From contig DAIDJG010000534.1 of the NCBI GenBank assembly GCA_027451445.1, positions 1-35,443 of the forward strand: DNA of 35,443 bases, read 5' to 3'. Below the pieces are notes generated by a model. The model ran no database searches, was not told where the DNA came from, and worked only from the letters and a program-made list of their open reading frames with translations. Position 1 is the stretch's first letter, and each line of letters opens with the position of its first letter. This document shows, one piece after another, positions 1 to 8,593 of this stretch. Both the position numbers and the translations under genes were made by a program. The DNA is from Singulisphaera sp. (GTDB taxonomy: Bacteria > Planctomycetota > Planctomycetia > Isosphaerales > Isosphaeraceae).

Positions 1-20
1 AAAACACAGAAGCATCAGAA

Positions 21-126
21 CTCCCTCCCCCCTTGTGGGGGAGGGTTGGGGTGGGGGGTTCCGGGCAACCAGTAACCGTGCGACGGCCCCCCCACCCCAG
101 CCCTCCCCCACGATGGGGGGAGGGAG
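21..126. repeat. G/C-run inverted repeat
   Basis: Two near-identical arms face each other: 21-58 (C-runs, then GTGGGGGAGGG, then G-runs) and 88-126, which is its reverse complement apart from one substitution and about one inserted base in the small central loop. The spacer is 29 bp. Each arm is itself partly palindromic, so the whole can fold as a cruciform. It lies 141 bp past the end of the superoxide dismutase gene, on its 3' side, and could end that transcript. Similar G-run blocks recur at 1021-1541, which suggests a dispersed repeat family. No coding capacity is credible here. Confidence 0.75.
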
Positions 127-266
127 GATGCTTTACCCACGCCCGTAACGTTAAGGCGCGTCCAGAAGTTTGGGATGATGTAGAGCCGGGACCGTCGGTG
201 GCTGATCGTGTGCAACCCAACCGTTAAGCGCTCTAGGTTAACGCTTATGGCCATCCGCCTCCACGT

Positions 267-833
267 TCACTCGCCCTTGGCCACGCCGATCACGGCGCAC
301 GCGACGCGACCGCCAGCGTCGCCGGTGGGCTGGGTCTTGAGGTCGTCGGCCTTCTCATGGACGATCAGGCCGCGGCCGATGATCGAAGTCGCGCCGGAAA
401 AGCTAATCAGCTTGTCGACAGCCTCGTAATCCACGTTCCCATCGGCATCGGCTTCGATGTTGCCCAGGTCCCCGACGTGACGCTTGGCCGAATGCGGGTC
501 GCCGTGGTCGAGCTTCTGCGGGTTGAAGTGACCACCGGCCGACTTGGCGTCAGGCGAGCTGCAATCGCCGAACTCGTGGACGTGGAAGCCGTGCTTGCCG
601 GGTGTCAGCCCGGCGATCTTGGCGTGAATCTTGACCCCGCCCTCCACCTTCGTAAAGGTGACGGTGCCGTGCGCATGGCTCCCCTTGGTCGAGTGCAGCA
701 CCGCGATCGCCTTGGTGATGCTGCCCGCCGGCATGGCATGCTTCGGCTCCTGGGCGCTCGCCCAGAAGCCCATCGAGGCGAATGTGAAGAGAGTGCCCAC
801 CGCGAGTGTCGGAATGAACTTCTTGAACGACAT
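267..833 (-). CDS. sodC: Cu/Zn superoxide dismutase, exported
   Basis: The 188-residue product disproportionates superoxide to hydrogen peroxide and oxygen, probably in the periplasm. Residues 1-27 form a signal peptide (KK, hydrophobic core, ASA|Q-type cleavage site). The mature part carries the family fingerprint: HGFHVHEFGDC at 81-91 (copper ligands H84 and H86), H102, H110, H119 and D122 as bridging and zinc ligands, GRGLIVHE at 153-160 (copper ligand H159), and GGRVACA at 175-180 with the active-site arginine R177. C91 and C179 are placed for the conserved disulfide. AGGAGA six bases before the ATG supports the start. All metal ligands are present, so it should be active. It appears to be a single-gene unit with long non-coding flanks. 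Confidence 0.96.
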   Translation of the reverse strand: MSFKKFIPTLAVGTLFTFASMGFWASAQEPKHAMPAGSITKAIAVLHSTKGSHAHGTVTFTKVEGGVKIHAKIAGLTPGKHGFHVHEFGDCSSPDAKSAGGHFNPQKLDHGDPHSAKRHVGDLGNIEADADGNVDYEAVDKLISFSGATSIIGRGLIVHEKADDLKTQPTGDAGGRVACAVIGVAKGE

Positions 834-1690
834 TCAGTCTCTCCTGTGTTCGAGGGTCTGGGAAATCCCAGGTGAAGAGCCGACCCATTGAGCACCCGGG
901 CGGTGCCCAAAGCCCGTTGCAAGTTAGCCAGCACCAACTCGGCTCACAAGAGGCTGCCGCCGAGAGCGGATGGCGATTGGGTTGCACGCGACCGGCCCGC
1001 TCTGCACGCAAGGGCGGATTATATAACCCCCCCCTTGGGAAGGGAGGGTAGGGGTGGGAAGTTGAAGAGTCCCGATGGGTGTCGTTGCGAGTTCCGTCAT
1101 TTCTGTTGCGCCCTTGGCCCTGAAAGGGCCAAAAAAGGCACCGTCGCGCCACGTTTTTCGCGCAGAAGAGGGCGAGAAAACCGTGACGCGACGCCGACTT
1201 TTCAACTCCCCAGGGTAGGGGGGGTGGACAGTGGCCTCCGCTCTCGGTTCTTCGCTTTGCCATCGCAAGTGAGTCGTTTGTCCGGAAATGATGTCGCTCT
1301 ATGCGTGCGCTCGAATCGAGGATGACAAAGGTTTCCGTCATGATGTCTGTCTGCCGTGGCGTTTCGCCGTAAAGCGAGGCTTCATCTTTACCGGTAGTAG
1401 GAGGGTGCCCGGAGCGGAACGGGGCGCCGGTGGCGGAGGCCAACACCGCTCCCCGGGGGCTTTAAACGCATGCGGTTCGTGGCGGAATTGCACTCGTCGG
1501 ACGGCCACTGTCCACCCCCCTTCCCAAGGGGGGAGTTATATGTTTTCCTCACGTGAGGGATTGGGCGTAGCGTTAAGTTAACGCGTATGCCTCCCCTTCC
1601 CATGGATGGGGATTCACATATTTTATTCGTGCATAGAACCGCCGATCGCCGAAGCGCGGGAGCCCTGATTTGCACGCAATGAGCGTGCCG
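834..1690. other. Non-coding region with nested inverted repeats
   Basis: This 857-bp stretch lies between the sodC start and the 3' end of the LptA-like gene. None of the open frames resembles a protein: they read through G/C runs. The region between 1021 and 1541 is listed separately as a repeat. At 1570-1590 a short palindromic GCGTTAAGTTAACGC occurs, followed by a second C-run/G-run hairpin around 1590-1612. The sodC promoter must lie close to 834-900, but no convincing -35/-10 pair was seen. Confidence 0.6.
1021..1541. repeat. 520-bp non-coding element with terminal inverted repeats
   Basis: The ends match in inverted orientation: 1021-1043 (ATATAAC, C-run, TTGGGAAGGG) and 1519-1541 (CCTTCCCAAGG, G-run, AGTTATAT). 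Further complementary pairs sit inside: 1219-1236 against 1503-1520 (18 of 18 bases, containing GTGGACAGTGGCC), 1053-1071 against 1195-1212 (around AAGTTGAAGAG), and 1142-1161 against 1172-1193 (around CGTCGCG and TTTTTCGC). The nested layout could be a small non-autonomous (MITE-like) element, a structured RNA, or a composite of several repeat insertions. No protein is encoded and no target-site duplication was recognised. Confidence 0.55.
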
Positions 1691-4600
1691 TTATTGCCCG
1701 CTGAACCCTCGGCGCTCGAGCGTACTGCGGCCGGGGAGACGTCCGCGAGGCTTCGAGCGCGTGGGTGGCGCGGGCTTCGGGGGATCAACCGGCGTGGGGC
1801 GGACACCCGTCTTGGCGTCGATGAGTGCGATATCCTTGGGATCGACGACCTCGGCGGCCCCGGTCTTGTTGTTGAGCCAGGCGGCCCGGGCGCGGTTCGT
1901 CGAGGCCGGTTGGCCCACGCCGTGGTACTGCTGCATCACGACGTCGCGGCCGTCATTGCCATAGGCGTAGTAGAGGTTCTTTTCGGAGTCGAAGGTGACG
2001 ACGTCGGCGTGAATACCCGAATCCAGGCGCCGAACGTACGCGTTGTCGAAGGCTTTCAAGAACGTCCGGCTGGGCGTTCCCTTGGCGGCGTCGACGGGCG
2101 GCGGTTCAGTGATGGCACGCATCGATTGGGCTGTGAGGTAAGAGAAGCCGGTCGGTGGCTTATCGGCGTTGAACCGAACATAAGTGTTCTTCACAGGAGC
2201 ATGCAGGGCCTCGACGTCTCCGAAGAAGTGGGCCGTACGCGGCTCGTGCTCGCCTTCCTTGCCGATCAGAAACCGGCCGTTCATTTGCTTGCGGAACGTG
2301 ATCTGGGTCATCTCCAGCGGCAGCCGTTCTTCGGACTCGCCAGCATTCGGATTCGTGGTACGCCCCACCGGCTTCGAACCATTGGTGTTGCGGCTGACGA
2401 CGGGTGTGCCCCTTGTCGGATTGGAAGCGCGCGTCACCGGTGCAGGACGCGACGCGCCTGGCGGAGGATCACCCGGCGCGCTTCGGGCAGGCTCGGCGCC
2501 CGGTCCCGGACCCATCGTCGGACCTTCACCCGCACGGTTCCAGTACCAAACCTGGCCCTTACCGGGGACGACGAACTCGCCGGTAACCTTGTTGTAGATC
2601 AGCTTGCTGCCCTCGATCCGTTCCTGCTGAAGCAGCGTGTGGGTGTCCGGATCGACCTTGCGGGCCGCCGCTGTGACGTTGGCGAAGCACTCGATCAGGT
2701 GCACGTCGTGCTTCGGCTCGGCCTCCACCGGGCCAGCCTTCGCATCGGGGCCAGTAGGCCCGACGTTTGCGCCGGGCATCGCCTTCAATCGCGCGAGCTT
2801 GATCGGTCGGTCGAAGTAGACCTTCATGGCTTCACTATAGAGCACACCGTCGTCGCCGTTCTTCGCCAGTACGCCATCAAAGAACTCGGCTCGTGCCGTG
2901 GGGCGGCCGCTCGGGTCGGTCGACTGGCCGAAGAATTTCATCTGATCGCGCCAGGTGATTGTCAAAGGAACCTTCTTGGCGGCAGGTTTGGCCTTGTCTC
3001 TCGCTTCGCCCTTGGTGTCTTTTTGGACCACGGTCTGACCCTGAACCGGTTTCGCCGCGTTCCGGGTCTGGGCGCCCTTCGGATCGCCGCCCGGATTGGG
3101 CGCGACCGGCGTGGCGCCATCTTCGGTCAGCAGCCCCCGCTCCGTCTCCATTTCGAGCTGGCCCGGTCCCCAAACCCAGGCTTTGTCCGTGGATTGCTCG
3201 ATGCCAATCTCCGGCCCTTCGACGGTCATTTCCTTGGTCACCACACGCGCAGGGATCAAGGGGCGGAGCAAGTCGCCGATCGGCGTGCTCAGCGGGTCGA
3301 GGCCCCTGGGCCGTGTGGGATCGTCGTCGAAGACCTGGAACCGCCACAGGCCATTGCCTTCGTGATCGCCCCGGCACGCTTCGCCTGTGACGTCCGTGCC
3401 CCTCGACTCACCGGGGGCAGGATCCTGGTGGAACTTGACCTGGCCGGTCAGAAAGAGCTCCTGGACCTCGCTCTTCGTCCCCTTCGCACCGCCCAGACCC
3501 ATTTTCGCGTTGCCAGGCGCGGGGCCCTGGGCCACTTTCGTGTCGCTCTTGGACTTCGTGTCGGGCGCGTCGACCGGTCGCTGCACGATCTTGGCCCAGA
3601 CGCGATTCGCCTGCACAAACACGTCGGGGTCCGCGGGTTTCGGCTCCTGGTTGGGATCCTTCGCAGGCGCCTTCGCATCCTCCGCGAACGGATCACTCGC
3701 CACGACGAACTTGGACTTCGGCGGCGGGGAGGCGGGAGCCGCGGCTGGGGCGGCTGGCACCGCCGTTGCGGTGGGCGGAGTGTGCTCGAATGTGGCGTCG
3801 AGCCGCTCATTGGCCGTCACGTACCGCCCGGGTGCATTCAGGTGCACGTCCCGCGTCGCGAGCAACTGATCGAGCTGGAGCCCCTGCGGCTTGGGAGTCA
3901 GGTAGGCCACGATCTTTTCGCGGGCGTCGAGCGTCGTCTGCTCGGGGATGTCGTGCAGTTTCGGGAAGCTGGTGAGCGTGATCTGCTTGAGCAGCTCGCC
4001 TTTCGCGTTGTGGACCGGATGGAACACCAACCCATCATTCCAGACCGCCGTGCGCTCAACCGGCTTGTCGAGCCCCGGCCGGGTCTCGAGGATCCCTGGG
4101 CCCCGCGCGATCACATCCGACTCGTTTTTCCCCTTCTCCGTCTCGAAGATCGTGGCGTCCACGCACCGGATGTGCATGACGTTGACAACCTTGCCTTTGT
4201 CCGGTCCTTGAGCCGGGATGTCGAGCTTCTCGACGAACAGCTTGGAGGTCGAGTCGCTCCGCATGTAGGTCTCGTCCGCCGCATACGGGAGCAGTTTCTT
4301 ATAGATGAGCTCGTTGCAGTGACTGACCTTTGCGTTCTGGGACGGGGAAATCAAGACCACCGAGTGGCCGGTGGCGTTTGCCTGTCGAAGGGCGAGATCG
4401 GCAAGCGCTCCGCCTGCACCTTCGTCTGCAGCTTCCTCGTCGTCCGCCTCAGTTCCCGTGCGGGGCGCCTTCGGCGTCTCGACAGGCGCCGTCTTCGCGA
4501 CCGCCACCGCCGAACCCTGGGCCGGCGCCACGGGTTGCTTGTCGCTGGGCATCAACATGAGCCTAAGGTGGTCGCAGAAGAGACGATCCGGCTGTTCGTT

Positions 4601-5560
4601 GAGCTTCCCGCGCACGACCTCCACGTTCCGGCCGAACTCGGCAAACGTGGGCGCCGGCGGAGCAGGGGGGCCGACGGCCACGGGCAGCCGGGGCGTGGGA
4701 AGATCGATCCGCATCATGCCGTCGCATCGCAGGTCGAGCGGGGTCTTGCCCTTGGGTGCGGTTGGGCTCGGGGCGGCCGTACCCGGCATGATGCCGGAAC
4801 GCCCCACATCCTTGATGACGATGTGCACGTTCTTTTGCAGGAACATCGTCTGCGCACCATCGAATCCGCCCGGTTTGCCCGGCACCGGCGACCCCTTGGG
4901 CCGGAGCACGATGTCCATGATCTCGCCGGAAACCCGCATGTCGCGGTCTTCAATCGTGACATACGAGTCGTACGCGATTCGTTCCTTCTTCTCGTCGAAC
5001 TCAATATAGCGGAGTCCCTGGTTCTCACGGCCAAAGATCCGCAGGTCGTCGTCGCGAGTGGGCGTCCCCTTGTCGTCGCGGAGGAATACATTTCTTTCCA
5101 ATCGCGCGTTGACGACGTGCATCTCGCCACTGCCGCCTGGCTTCATCGCCCCGTCGATCGGTTGATCGAGCAGGAGGATCGCCTTGTCGCTGGTCGCGAC
5201 CTTCACGCTCTTCTTGTCGCGCGACTGCCAGATGAGCGCGAACGGCGTGAGAATCAGGCGCTTGCCCTCGTTCTCACGCTCCACGTTTTCCGCAAAGATC
5301 CACCATCCGCGCTCAGCATTGTAAATCCGGAACATGCTCGCCGAGTCACTCGAGGCCCAGTAATCCGGGCCAAGGCTGCGGACCGCGAGATCGATCGCTC
5401 CCTGCAAGTTCACCGACCGCTTCTTAGCCTGAATGAGAACCGGACGCTGCTGCGACGCCTGAAGCGTCGCTGCCACGAACGCGAACGCACGGTCGTAGCT
5501 GACGTATCCCGCCAGCAACAGGCCGAAGGTCATCGCGACTCGGAGGGCTCTGTTAAACAC
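1691..5560 (-). CDS. Giant LptA/LptC-like (OstA-type) envelope protein
   Basis: The product has 1289 residues. Residues 10-32 form a single hydrophobic segment (signal anchor or uncleaved signal), so the rest is periplasmic. The body alternates strand-rich blocks with Pro/Ala/Lys-rich linkers (about 295-380, 595-690, 810-865 and 1010-1080). The strand blocks have the look of OstA/LptA modules: short alternating strands with phrases such as RVSGEIMDIVLRP (209-221), WWIFAENVERE, LIYNKVTGEFVVPGKG (987-1002) and HADVVTFDSEKNLYYAYG (1184-1201). It lies 228 bp downstream of kdsC on the same strand, where E. coli carries lptC-lptA. I infer a role in carrying LPS across the periplasm. LptA is about 185 residues and LptC about 190, so this is a very large variant. 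The start is a GTG at 5560; an ATG at 5533 is an alternative, and neither has a strong ribosome site. The homology call is by eye. Confidence 0.75.
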   Translation of the reverse strand: MFNRALRVAMTFGLLLAGYVSYDRAFAFVAATLQASQQRPVLIQAKKRSVNLQGAIDLAVRSLGPDYWASSDSASMFRIYNAERGWWIFAENVERENEGKRLILTPFALIWQSRDKKSVKVATSDKAILLLDQPIDGAMKPGGSGEMHVVNARLERNVFLRDDKGTPTRDDDLRIFGRENQGLRYIEFDEKKERIAYDSYVTIEDRDMRVSGEIMDIVLRPKGSPVPGKPGGFDGAQTMFLQKNVHIVIKDVGRSGIMPGTAAPSPTAPKGKTPLDLRCDGMMRIDLPTPRLPVAVGPPAPPAPTFAEFGRNVEVVRGKLNEQPDRLFCDHLRLMLMPSDKQPVAPAQGSAVAVAKTAPVETPKAPRTGTEADDEEAADEGAGGALADLALRQANATGHSVVLISPSQNAKVSHCNELIYKKLLPYAADETYMRSDSTSKLFVEKLDIPAQGPDKGKVVNVMHIRCVDATIFETEKGKNESDVIARGPGILETRPGLDKPVERTAVWNDGLVFHPVHNAKGELLKQITLTSFPKLHDIPEQTTLDAREKIVAYLTPKPQGLQLDQLLATRDVHLNAPGRYVTANERLDATFEHTPPTATAVPAAPAAAPASPPPKSKFVVASDPFAEDAKAPAKDPNQEPKPADPDVFVQANRVWAKIVQRPVDAPDTKSKSDTKVAQGPAPGNAKMGLGGAKGTKSEVQELFLTGQVKFHQDPAPGESRGTDVTGEACRGDHEGNGLWRFQVFDDDPTRPRGLDPLSTPIGDLLRPLIPARVVTKEMTVEGPEIGIEQSTDKAWVWGPGQLEMETERGLLTEDGATPVAPNPGGDPKGAQTRNAAKPVQGQTVVQKDTKGEARDKAKPAAKKVPLTITWRDQMKFFGQSTDPSGRPTARAEFFDGVLAKNGDDGVLYSEAMKVYFDRPIKLARLKAMPGANVGPTGPDAKAGPVEAEPKHDVHLIECFANVTAAARKVDPDTHTLLQQERIEGSKLIYNKVTGEFVVPGKGQVWYWNRAGEGPTMGPGPGAEPARSAPGDPPPGASRPAPVTRASNPTRGTPVVSRNTNGSKPVGRTTNPNAGESEERLPLEMTQITFRKQMNGRFLIGKEGEHEPRTAHFFGDVEALHAPVKNTYVRFNADKPPTGFSYLTAQSMRAITEPPPVDAAKGTPSRTFLKAFDNAYVRRLDSGIHADVVTFDSEKNLYYAYGNDGRDVVMQQYHGVGQPASTNRARAAWLNNKTGAAEVVDPKDIALIDAKTGVRPTPVDPPKPAPPTRSKPRGRLPGRSTLERRGFSGQ

Positions 5561-5788
5561 TCGTGCGTCCGTGAGGGCCTTGGAAATCCCACATTACTCG
5601 GCTATGAGCATTCTAGCGGGCGGTCAAGGTCGAGGGGCGAATCGGGAGGTAAGACGGCAGTTGCGAGATGACCTGCAGCAAATCCCGGAGCGCAGACGAC
5701 GAATCAGGGAATGGCATAAGAAACATAACACCAATAAGCGGCGAATCACGCACGACCGGGGGCATTTTGTAAAGATTTCCTCGGCACC

Positions 5789-6328
5789 TCAAGCGGGAAC
5801 CTGGTAACTGGCGACAAGGTTTTCCCAAACCCCCTGGCATTTCAAAATGAGTTCCACGACCTCGCGAATGACGCCTCGGCCACCATGCGAATCGGTGATG
5901 AAGTGGGACGCGGCGCGGACTTCCGCAGCAGCGTCGCCGGGGCAGGCGGCGAGGCCGACCGCGCCGAGCACAGGGAGGTCGGGCAGGTCGTCGCCGACGT
6001 AGCAGACCTGGCGTGCCTCGAGGCCCAGATCTCGGATCAACGCACGGAACGGCTCCCCTTTTTGCGCCGCGCCCTGAATGACCGGGCTGATACCAAGCTC
6101 CGCCGCACGGCGGTTGACCACAGGTGCCCAGCGGCCTGAGAGGATTGCGACGCGTTTCCCGGCCTTCCGCCACAGGCTGATCGCGCTGCCGTCCCGGACG
6201 TGGAAGTGCTTCGTTTCCACCCCCCGGTCGTCGAGCGCAATGACGCCGTCGGTGAGCACACCGTCCACGTCGACCAGCAAGAGCTCGATCGGCCCGCAGC
6301 GCGCGGGCAGGTCGGGGCTTGTCGGCAT
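5789..6328 (-). CDS. kdsC: 3-deoxy-D-manno-octulosonate 8-phosphate phosphatase
   Basis: The 179-residue product belongs to the HAD superfamily C0 (KdsC) group and removes phosphate from KDO-8-phosphate to give KDO for LPS inner core synthesis in the cytoplasm. Visible motifs are the nucleophile loop DVDGVLTDG at 20-28 (D20 nucleophile, D22 acid/base), LSGRWAPVVNRRAAELGI at 63-80 (motif II), K90, and VGDDLPDLPVL at 111-121 (Mg-binding D113, D114). The length is typical for KdsC, which has no cap domain and acts as a tetramer. Its start is six bases after the kdsD stop, with GAGGAG inside the end of kdsD, so the two are translationally coupled. The LptA-like gene follows. Confidence 0.95.
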   Translation of the reverse strand: MPTSPDLPARCGPIELLLVDVDGVLTDGVIALDDRGVETKHFHVRDGSAISLWRKAGKRVAILSGRWAPVVNRRAAELGISPVIQGAAQKGEPFRALIRDLGLEARQVCYVGDDLPDLPVLGAVGLAACPGDAAAEVRAASHFITDSHGGRGVIREVVELILKCQGVWENLVASYQVPA

Positions 6329-6334
6329 CGGCGG

Positions 6335-7363
6335 TCACTCCTCGACTTCAAAATCCGCAGGGACCAGGCCGATCAGGTCGGTCAGGTCGATCAGGCCGAC
6401 CAGCCGCCCGCCTCGGTCGACGATCGGCAACTCACTGATCTTCCGCGACTTGAGGGCCTCAACCGCTTCGCTCAGCGTCGCGCCCACGGTGATCTGAACG
6501 GGGTTACGCGTCATCACCTCGCTGATCGGCCGGTCGAGCTCGACCTCCCTGCGCCGTTCGAACAACCGTGCGAGGTCGCTATCGGTAAAAATTCCGAGGA
6601 GCATCTCGTCCTCGTCCTCGATCAGGATCGCCCCGGTGCGCCGGCGTGGACCGGCGAGATTGACGAACACCTCCCGCACGCTCATATCGGGCCGTGCCCG
6701 GCGGATCTGATTGCCGGTCCGCATCACATCCTCGACGCGGGTCAGCTTCCGGCCGAGACTGCCCGCGGGATGGTACAGGGCGAAGTCCTCGGCGCGGAAG
6801 TCACGCATCCGGCTCACGAGCAGTGCCAACGCGTCACCGACGGCCATCAGGACCGTCGTACTGGCCGAGGGTGCCAGGCCAAGCGGGCAGGCCTCCTCGA
6901 TCGGCCCGAGGGCGATGCAGAGGTCCGCGGCCGAGCCCAACGTGCTCGAAGCCCGCTCCGTGATGGCGATCAGGCCCGCCCCCAGTTTCCGGAGCGCGGG
7001 GAGGAGACGGGTGACCTCTTCGGTCTCGCCGCTCTGCGAGAGTGCGATCACAACGTCGTCGGCCCGGATCCGGCCGAGGTCGCCGTGGACGGCTTCCGCC
7101 GGGTGCAGCGGGAACGCCCGGGTACCGGTCGACGCGAGGGTCGCGGCAAGCTTCTGGCCGACCAGGCCCGCTTTCCCCATCCCGGTGACGATCACTCCGC
7201 CGGGACAGCGATAGATCAGGTCGGCGGCCCTCGCGATCGAGAACCCGAGCCGCTCGCGCACGCGTTCCACCGCCTGCGCCTCGATCCGCAAGACCTCACG
7301 CGCGAAGGCCAAACTATCGGCCTCCGACTCCAGCGCAAGGGACGCATCCGTGATCATGGCCAT
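6335..7363 (-). CDS. kdsD: D-arabinose 5-phosphate isomerase
   Basis: The 342-residue product interconverts ribulose 5-phosphate and arabinose 5-phosphate, the first step to KDO. The SIS domain spans about 45-185, with TGMGKAGLVGQKLAATLAS (60-78), FPLHPAEAVHGDLG (84-97) and ALSQSGETEE (107-116). The family signature YHPAGSLGRKL follows at 197-207, then two CBS domains from about 212 to 340. The open frame runs upstream to 7510, but the ATG at 7363 has GGAGG nine bases before it and gives the usual KdsD length. It is the first gene of the kdsD-kdsC-LptA-like operon. It could also be called KpsF/GutQ; the neighbouring kdsC favours kdsD. Confidence 0.94.
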   Translation of the reverse strand: MAMITDASLALESEADSLAFAREVLRIEAQAVERVRERLGFSIARAADLIYRCPGGVIVTGMGKAGLVGQKLAATLASTGTRAFPLHPAEAVHGDLGRIRADDVVIALSQSGETEEVTRLLPALRKLGAGLIAITERASSTLGSAADLCIALGPIEEACPLGLAPSASTTVLMAVGDALALLVSRMRDFRAEDFALYHPAGSLGRKLTRVEDVMRTGNQIRRARPDMSVREVFVNLAGPRRRTGAILIEDEDEMLLGIFTDSDLARLFERRREVELDRPISEVMTRNPVQITVGATLSEAVEALKSRKISELPIVDRGGRLVGLIDLTDLIGLVPADFEVEE

Positions 7364-8065
7364 ACGACTGGGCCTCCATGCCCTCGGCGACCCCATACCC
7401 TGCGAGTCGCCGCCCCGCCGAGAGAGAGTTGGAACGGCACCATAGCCCATCCCCCGCCCCCCGTCAACGCGGACCAGCACACCTCTTTGCCAAACCCTTT
7501 GAGGTTTCAACCCCGCACTCTACATCTTCGGCATTTCGCTTGTGGGTAATTGGTGAGTTTGCGCGATCTCGGCAGGAATGTCGACGACGAGCGACCGTTG
7601 CGACATGCACCTTCAAAGCGATGCGGCTCGGCCAAACCGTGGGAAATCCTTCCATGGAACACGAACTCTGGCCACAAGCAGCAAACCGCCTCACCCAGCG
7701 CTACAGTTGGCGTGATCGAACCAACTGCGCTGGCCGCGACGAAGAATTCATATCCGTTTCAGGGAATCCCATTTCATGAGCGTGAGTTGTGACCTGCGAC
7801 AGTCTCTTCGATGGTCAAGCGCGCGCCCATCTCCTTGTAGCGCTGGGCCTTACGGCTAGAAGACTGCACGCTCCCGGCGTCCTGAGCGGACAGATAGGCA
7901 GATGGTTTGGCCGTTGCAAAGCGGCGGCGGGTGTTTCCGCGCGGCAACATCTCGCAGACTGTTTCTCAATCGCGATCTACGGTTCCCTTGGTACACATCG
8001 GGACCGCGGGCGCGCGGGCTCCTTTTGAGATAGAGATCCCTCGGATTTGGAATGTGAGGCGTATC
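7364..8065. other. Divergent intergenic region, kdsD / tadE-like
   Basis: This 702-bp region separates the leftward kdsD operon from the rightward Tad-like genes, so it should carry promoters for both. The open frames inside it (for example 7550-7792) have no ribosome sites and no recognisable protein character. I saw no convincing tRNA, repeat or consensus promoter. Confidence 0.5.
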
Positions 8066-8488
8066 ATGTTGGTTCCTCAAAAAAAGTCCCGCCGACGTTC
8101 CGGCACAAGTGCCCTGGAAATGGCCCTGGTCACCCCCGTGTTTGTCGCGATGATCCTTGGGCAGCTCGAGACCTCACGGCTCGGCATGGTGGCCCAGATC
8201 CTGACGACGGCGGCCCGCGAGGGGTGCCGCGTCGCGGTGCTGCAAGGCGCCACGCAGAGTGGCGTCCAGACCCGAATCAATACGGTGCTCAGTGGGTCGG
8301 GAATCTCGGTCGGCACGATCACGCCGACGTGCCCTTCACCCTACACCTGGAACACGGCGCCGGGCGGGACGCCGATCACGGTCAGCATGAGTGTCCCCTA
8401 CAGCCAGGTGAGCTGGCTCGGTACCCCGTTCTTCCTGACGAGTGCGAACATCAACGCGTCGGCCACGATGAGCAGCGAGAACCCCTGA
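8066..8488 (+). CDS. TadE-like pseudopilin
   Basis: The 140-residue product has a basic N-terminus (KKSRRR) followed by SGTSALEMALVTPVFVAMILGQ. This is a type III prepilin signal in which cleavage after G leaves glutamate at position +5 and a hydrophobic helix of about 20 residues. The rest is a small Ser/Thr/Gly-rich periplasmic domain. TadE proteins are minor pilins or assembly factors of Flp/Tad pili, processed by the TadV/CpaA peptidase. The frame opens further upstream (7907), but the ATG at 8066 has GAGG seven bases before it and puts the signal at the N-terminus. The TadG-like gene follows 105 bp later. The ATPase, secretin and main Flp pilin of a Tad system are not in the window. Confidence 0.85.
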   Translation: MLVPQKKSRRRSGTSALEMALVTPVFVAMILGQLETSRLGMVAQILTTAAREGCRVAVLQGATQSGVQTRINTVLSGSGISVGTITPTCPSPYTWNTAPGGTPITVSMSVPYSQVSWLGTPFFLTSANINASATMSSENP

Positions 8489-8593
8489 GGTCCAAGTTCA
8501 TCGGATTTCTGGCTCGCTCCGCTTCTGCGTGAATCAGATCCTAGTCCTGGGCGATCCCGCAACACGACAGACCGCAAGCAAGGTTTTTCTCCC

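Noticed and set aside
550-1446. A 298-codon minus-strand frame across sodC and the repeat region
   Set aside because: It overlaps sodC out of frame and its upstream part only translates C-run repeats.
1670-5671. A 1333-codon open frame on the plus strand opposite the LptA-like gene
   Set aside because: It is a shadow: its Arg/Val/Gly/His-rich translation has no domain, no signal and no ribosome site, while the minus-strand frame has a membrane anchor, Pro/Ala linkers and the kdsD-kdsC context.
6200-7549. A 449-codon plus-strand frame opposite kdsD
   Set aside because: Antisense shadow of a gene with complete SIS and CBS motifs.
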